Positions 62,859 to 64,000 of a DNA stretch of 64,000 nucleotides are shown piece by piece. The stretch is from Roseovarius azorensis (GTDB lineage: Bacteria; Pseudomonadota; Alphaproteobacteria; Rhodobacterales; Rhodobacteraceae). The stretch is from positions 22,831-86,830 of the forward strand of contig NZ_FOAG01000013.1 of NCBI RefSeq assembly GCF_900109455.1, read 5' to 3'. The number at the start of each line of letters is the position of its first letter. Position 1 is the stretch's first letter. A program made the position numbers and the translations under genes. The notes under the pieces are model-generated. The model was given only the letters and a program-made list of their open reading frames with translations. It was not told where the DNA came from and searched no databases.

Positions 62859-63119
62859 TTATTCTTCTCCGACGCCAAATTCGGCATCGAGTTTGTTCAT
62901 TCGCCAGGCGTAGAAGAAGATCAGCCCCAGAAAGACCAGAATCGATCCTTGCTGTGCGAACCAGAACCCCAGATCGGTACCGCCGATGGCGATGCCCGAC
63001 AGCACAGGGCGAAACAGGATGCCAAAGCCAAACGAGGCCATGAACCAGATTGCCAGGCTCCATGTGATGAGACGCAAATTGGCTTTCCAATAAGCGTTTG
63101 CTCTTTCTTGATCGGACAA
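62859..63119 (-). CDS. DUF4212 symporter small subunit (TTG start)
   Basis: This 86-aa protein has two helices (LITWSLAIWFMASFGFGILF and GFWFAQQGSILVFLGLIFFY) and matches the DUF4212 'solute:sodium symporter small subunit' family. Homologues begin M-SDQxRAxAYW; here the codon before SDQERANAYW is TTG at 63119, with GGGAGG 7 bases upstream. A longer reading frame to 63194 begins in non-family sequence. It is the companion of the ActP-like symporter gene just downstream. Confidence 0.85.
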   Translation of the reverse strand: MSDQERANAYWKANLRLITWSLAIWFMASFGFGILFRPVLSGIAIGGTDLGFWFAQQGSILVFLGLIFFYAWRMNKLDAEFGVGEE

Positions 63120-63190
63120 AGCGTGCCCTCCCTTTGTAAACGGCTTCCTCCTGTCCGGGCCGGGACCATCCCGGCACGGACTTTTCTTCT

Positions 63191-63880
63191 TCACGCGACC
63201 GCCTTCGCGACGATCGCGTTCAGCTCTTTTGCGACGGTCTCGATCTCGGCCATCGCATCGACGCGGGCCAAGACCCCGCGCGACTCGTAATAGGAAATCA
63301 GCGGCGCGGTCTGCGCATGGTAGGCGCGCAGGCGGCTCTCTACTGTTTCCGCATTGTCATCGGCGCGCCGTTTCATATCCGTGCCGCCGCATTTGTCACA
63401 GATACCCGCTATGGCCGGGATCTTGAACGTATCGTGATAGCCCTCACCACAGCCCGCGCAGGTGTAGCGCCCGGAAATGCGCGTCACCATCGCGGCGTCA
63501 TCCACCTCAAAGCTGATTGCCGCACGAATGCCCTGCCCCATGTCGGACATCAGCCAATCCAACGCCTCGGCCTGCACCGTTGTGCGCGGAAACCCGTCCA
63601 GGATCACACCGCCAGCGCAATCATGCTCTGCCAGACGATCGCGCAGGATGGCTATGACGATTCCGTCACTGACCAGATCACCCGCCTCCATCACCGCCTT
63701 GGCCTGTCTTCCCGATTCGGTGCCCGTCGCAACTGCGGCACGCAACATATCCCCGGTGCTCAGTTGCATCAGGCCGAACTGCTCCTCCAGCATCCGTGCT
63801 TGCGTGCCCTTGCCGGCGCCAGGCGGTCCGAGCAGAACAAGGTTGGTAGCGCTCTGCGATGTGTCCATTCCGTCTCGCAT
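63191..63880 (-). CDS. adk: Adenylate kinase, zinc-LID type
   Basis: Adenylate kinase balances AMP, ADP and ATP (229 aa, long form). LVLLGPPGAGKGTQARML is the P-loop. The LID carries Cys pairs CAGC and CDKC separated by EGYHDTFKIPAIAGI, a structural zinc site. DGFPRTTVQAEAL and DDNAETVESRL are typical. The ATG at 63880 has GGGGAGAG upstream; M5 is a possible alternative. Here it sits between acs and the acetate symporter rather than near ribosomal genes. Acetate activation makes AMP, which Adk would recycle. A second adk elsewhere is possible. Confidence 0.93.
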   Translation of the reverse strand: MRDGMDTSQSATNLVLLGPPGAGKGTQARMLEEQFGLMQLSTGDMLRAAVATGTESGRQAKAVMEAGDLVSDGIVIAILRDRLAEHDCAGGVILDGFPRTTVQAEALDWLMSDMGQGIRAAISFEVDDAAMVTRISGRYTCAGCGEGYHDTFKIPAIAGICDKCGGTDMKRRADDNAETVESRLRAYHAQTAPLISYYESRGVLARVDAMAEIETVAKELNAIVAKAVA

Positions 63881-63892
63881 TATCTCTCCCCT

Positions 63893-64000
63893 TCAGGCGT
63901 TTGCACGGTTGGCGATCAGTTCCTCGACCACCGAGGGGTCTGCGAGTGTCGAGGTGTCGCCGAGGCTGCCGTAGTCGTTTTCGGCGATCTTGCGCAGGAT
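63893..64000 (-). CDS. acs: Acetyl-CoA synthetase (C-terminal end only)
   Basis: The final 35 codons of a minus-strand gene run off the right edge. They end [35 protein letters not shown] and a TGA at 63893-63895. This is the typical C-terminus of AMP-forming acetyl-CoA synthetase ([11 protein letters not shown]). The gene would supply acetyl-CoA and AMP, matching adk and the acetate symporter downstream. Confidence 0.9.
   Translation of the reverse strand: MLRKIAENDYGSLGDTSTLADPSVVEELIANRANA

Noticed and set aside
1..64000. CRISPR array, rRNA operon, intact insertion sequence or replication origin
   Set aside because: No regularly spaced repeats, rRNA-like sequence, transposase or DnaA-box cluster was seen on reading through.

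Overview
The window is about 64 kb of GC-rich, densely coding DNA with many ATGA-type overlaps. It reads as chromosome of a marine alphaproteobacterium in the Rhodobacteraceae (Roseobacter group). Pointers are the DMSP demethylase/acryloyl-CoA reductase pair (dmdA, acuI), a stand-alone NDUFS4-like complex I subunit, an mraZ leader that looks like the UpsM sRNA locus of Rhodobacter, an FnrL-type box, and gene orders such as rsmI-yraN-gshB and murJ-trpS. No species is claimed.

Layout. 1-13,875 (minus strand): the division and cell wall (dcw) cluster mraZ-rsmH-ftsL-ftsI-murE-murF-mraY, then murD, ftsW and murG, which runs off the left edge. It is interrupted by a plus-strand voltage-gated K+ channel with a divergent DUF4236 gene, and by a plus-strand HI0933-type flavoprotein. 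13,876-14,624: regulatory region with a 12-bp-stem terminator, a long leader, a promoter and two TGGGA repeats 10 bp apart. 14,625-20,118: GNAT enzyme, acuI, dmdA, DinB-like, DUF1326, DUF2182 and a divergent FadR/GntR regulator over a 26-bp palindrome. 20,317-26,144: one operon of a 27-residue membrane microprotein, XpaC, TelA, a DUF2927 lipoprotein, a frameshifted SPFH/GYF_2 protein, a b561-like membrane protein and a double zinc-ribbon protein, apparently a membrane-stress module. 26,144-31,863: proline racemase homologue, nitroreductase, Hsp20, Dtd, MATE exporter, NicO/DUF1007 metal transport. 31,979-34,379: ureide catabolism (uraH, fused puuE-uraD, allA). 34,488-46,277: degenerate M48-like protein, acyl-CoA synthetase, comM, esterase, gshB, yraN (5' end partly duplicated), rsmI, a PBP-activator lipoprotein and glnD.

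46,278-48,701: a small accessory island between glnD and murJ. It holds a frameshifted toxin (phage Mu gpF-like carrier plus RNase A-like CdiA-CT domain), an overlapping candidate immunity gene, and an orphan Phd-type antitoxin. 48,702-56,090: murJ, a rhomboid that has lost its catalytic residues, trpS, GST, rppH, ModE-like regulator, NDUFS4-like protein, an ABC exporter and tRNA-Gly(UCC).

56,149-64,000 (minus strand): an acetate cluster reading acs (partial), adk, DUF4212, ActP-like symporter, cNMP/CBS/DUF294 protein, a small membrane protein, a CheY-like receiver, and a membrane PAS/kinase-like protein fused to a DnaQ-type exonuclease.

The observations most worth following are the toxin/immunity pair, the XpaC-TelA-SPFH operon, the exonuclease-sensor fusion, the UpsM-like leader and the inactive rhomboid. 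No rRNA, CRISPR array, intact insertion sequence or replication origin was seen.
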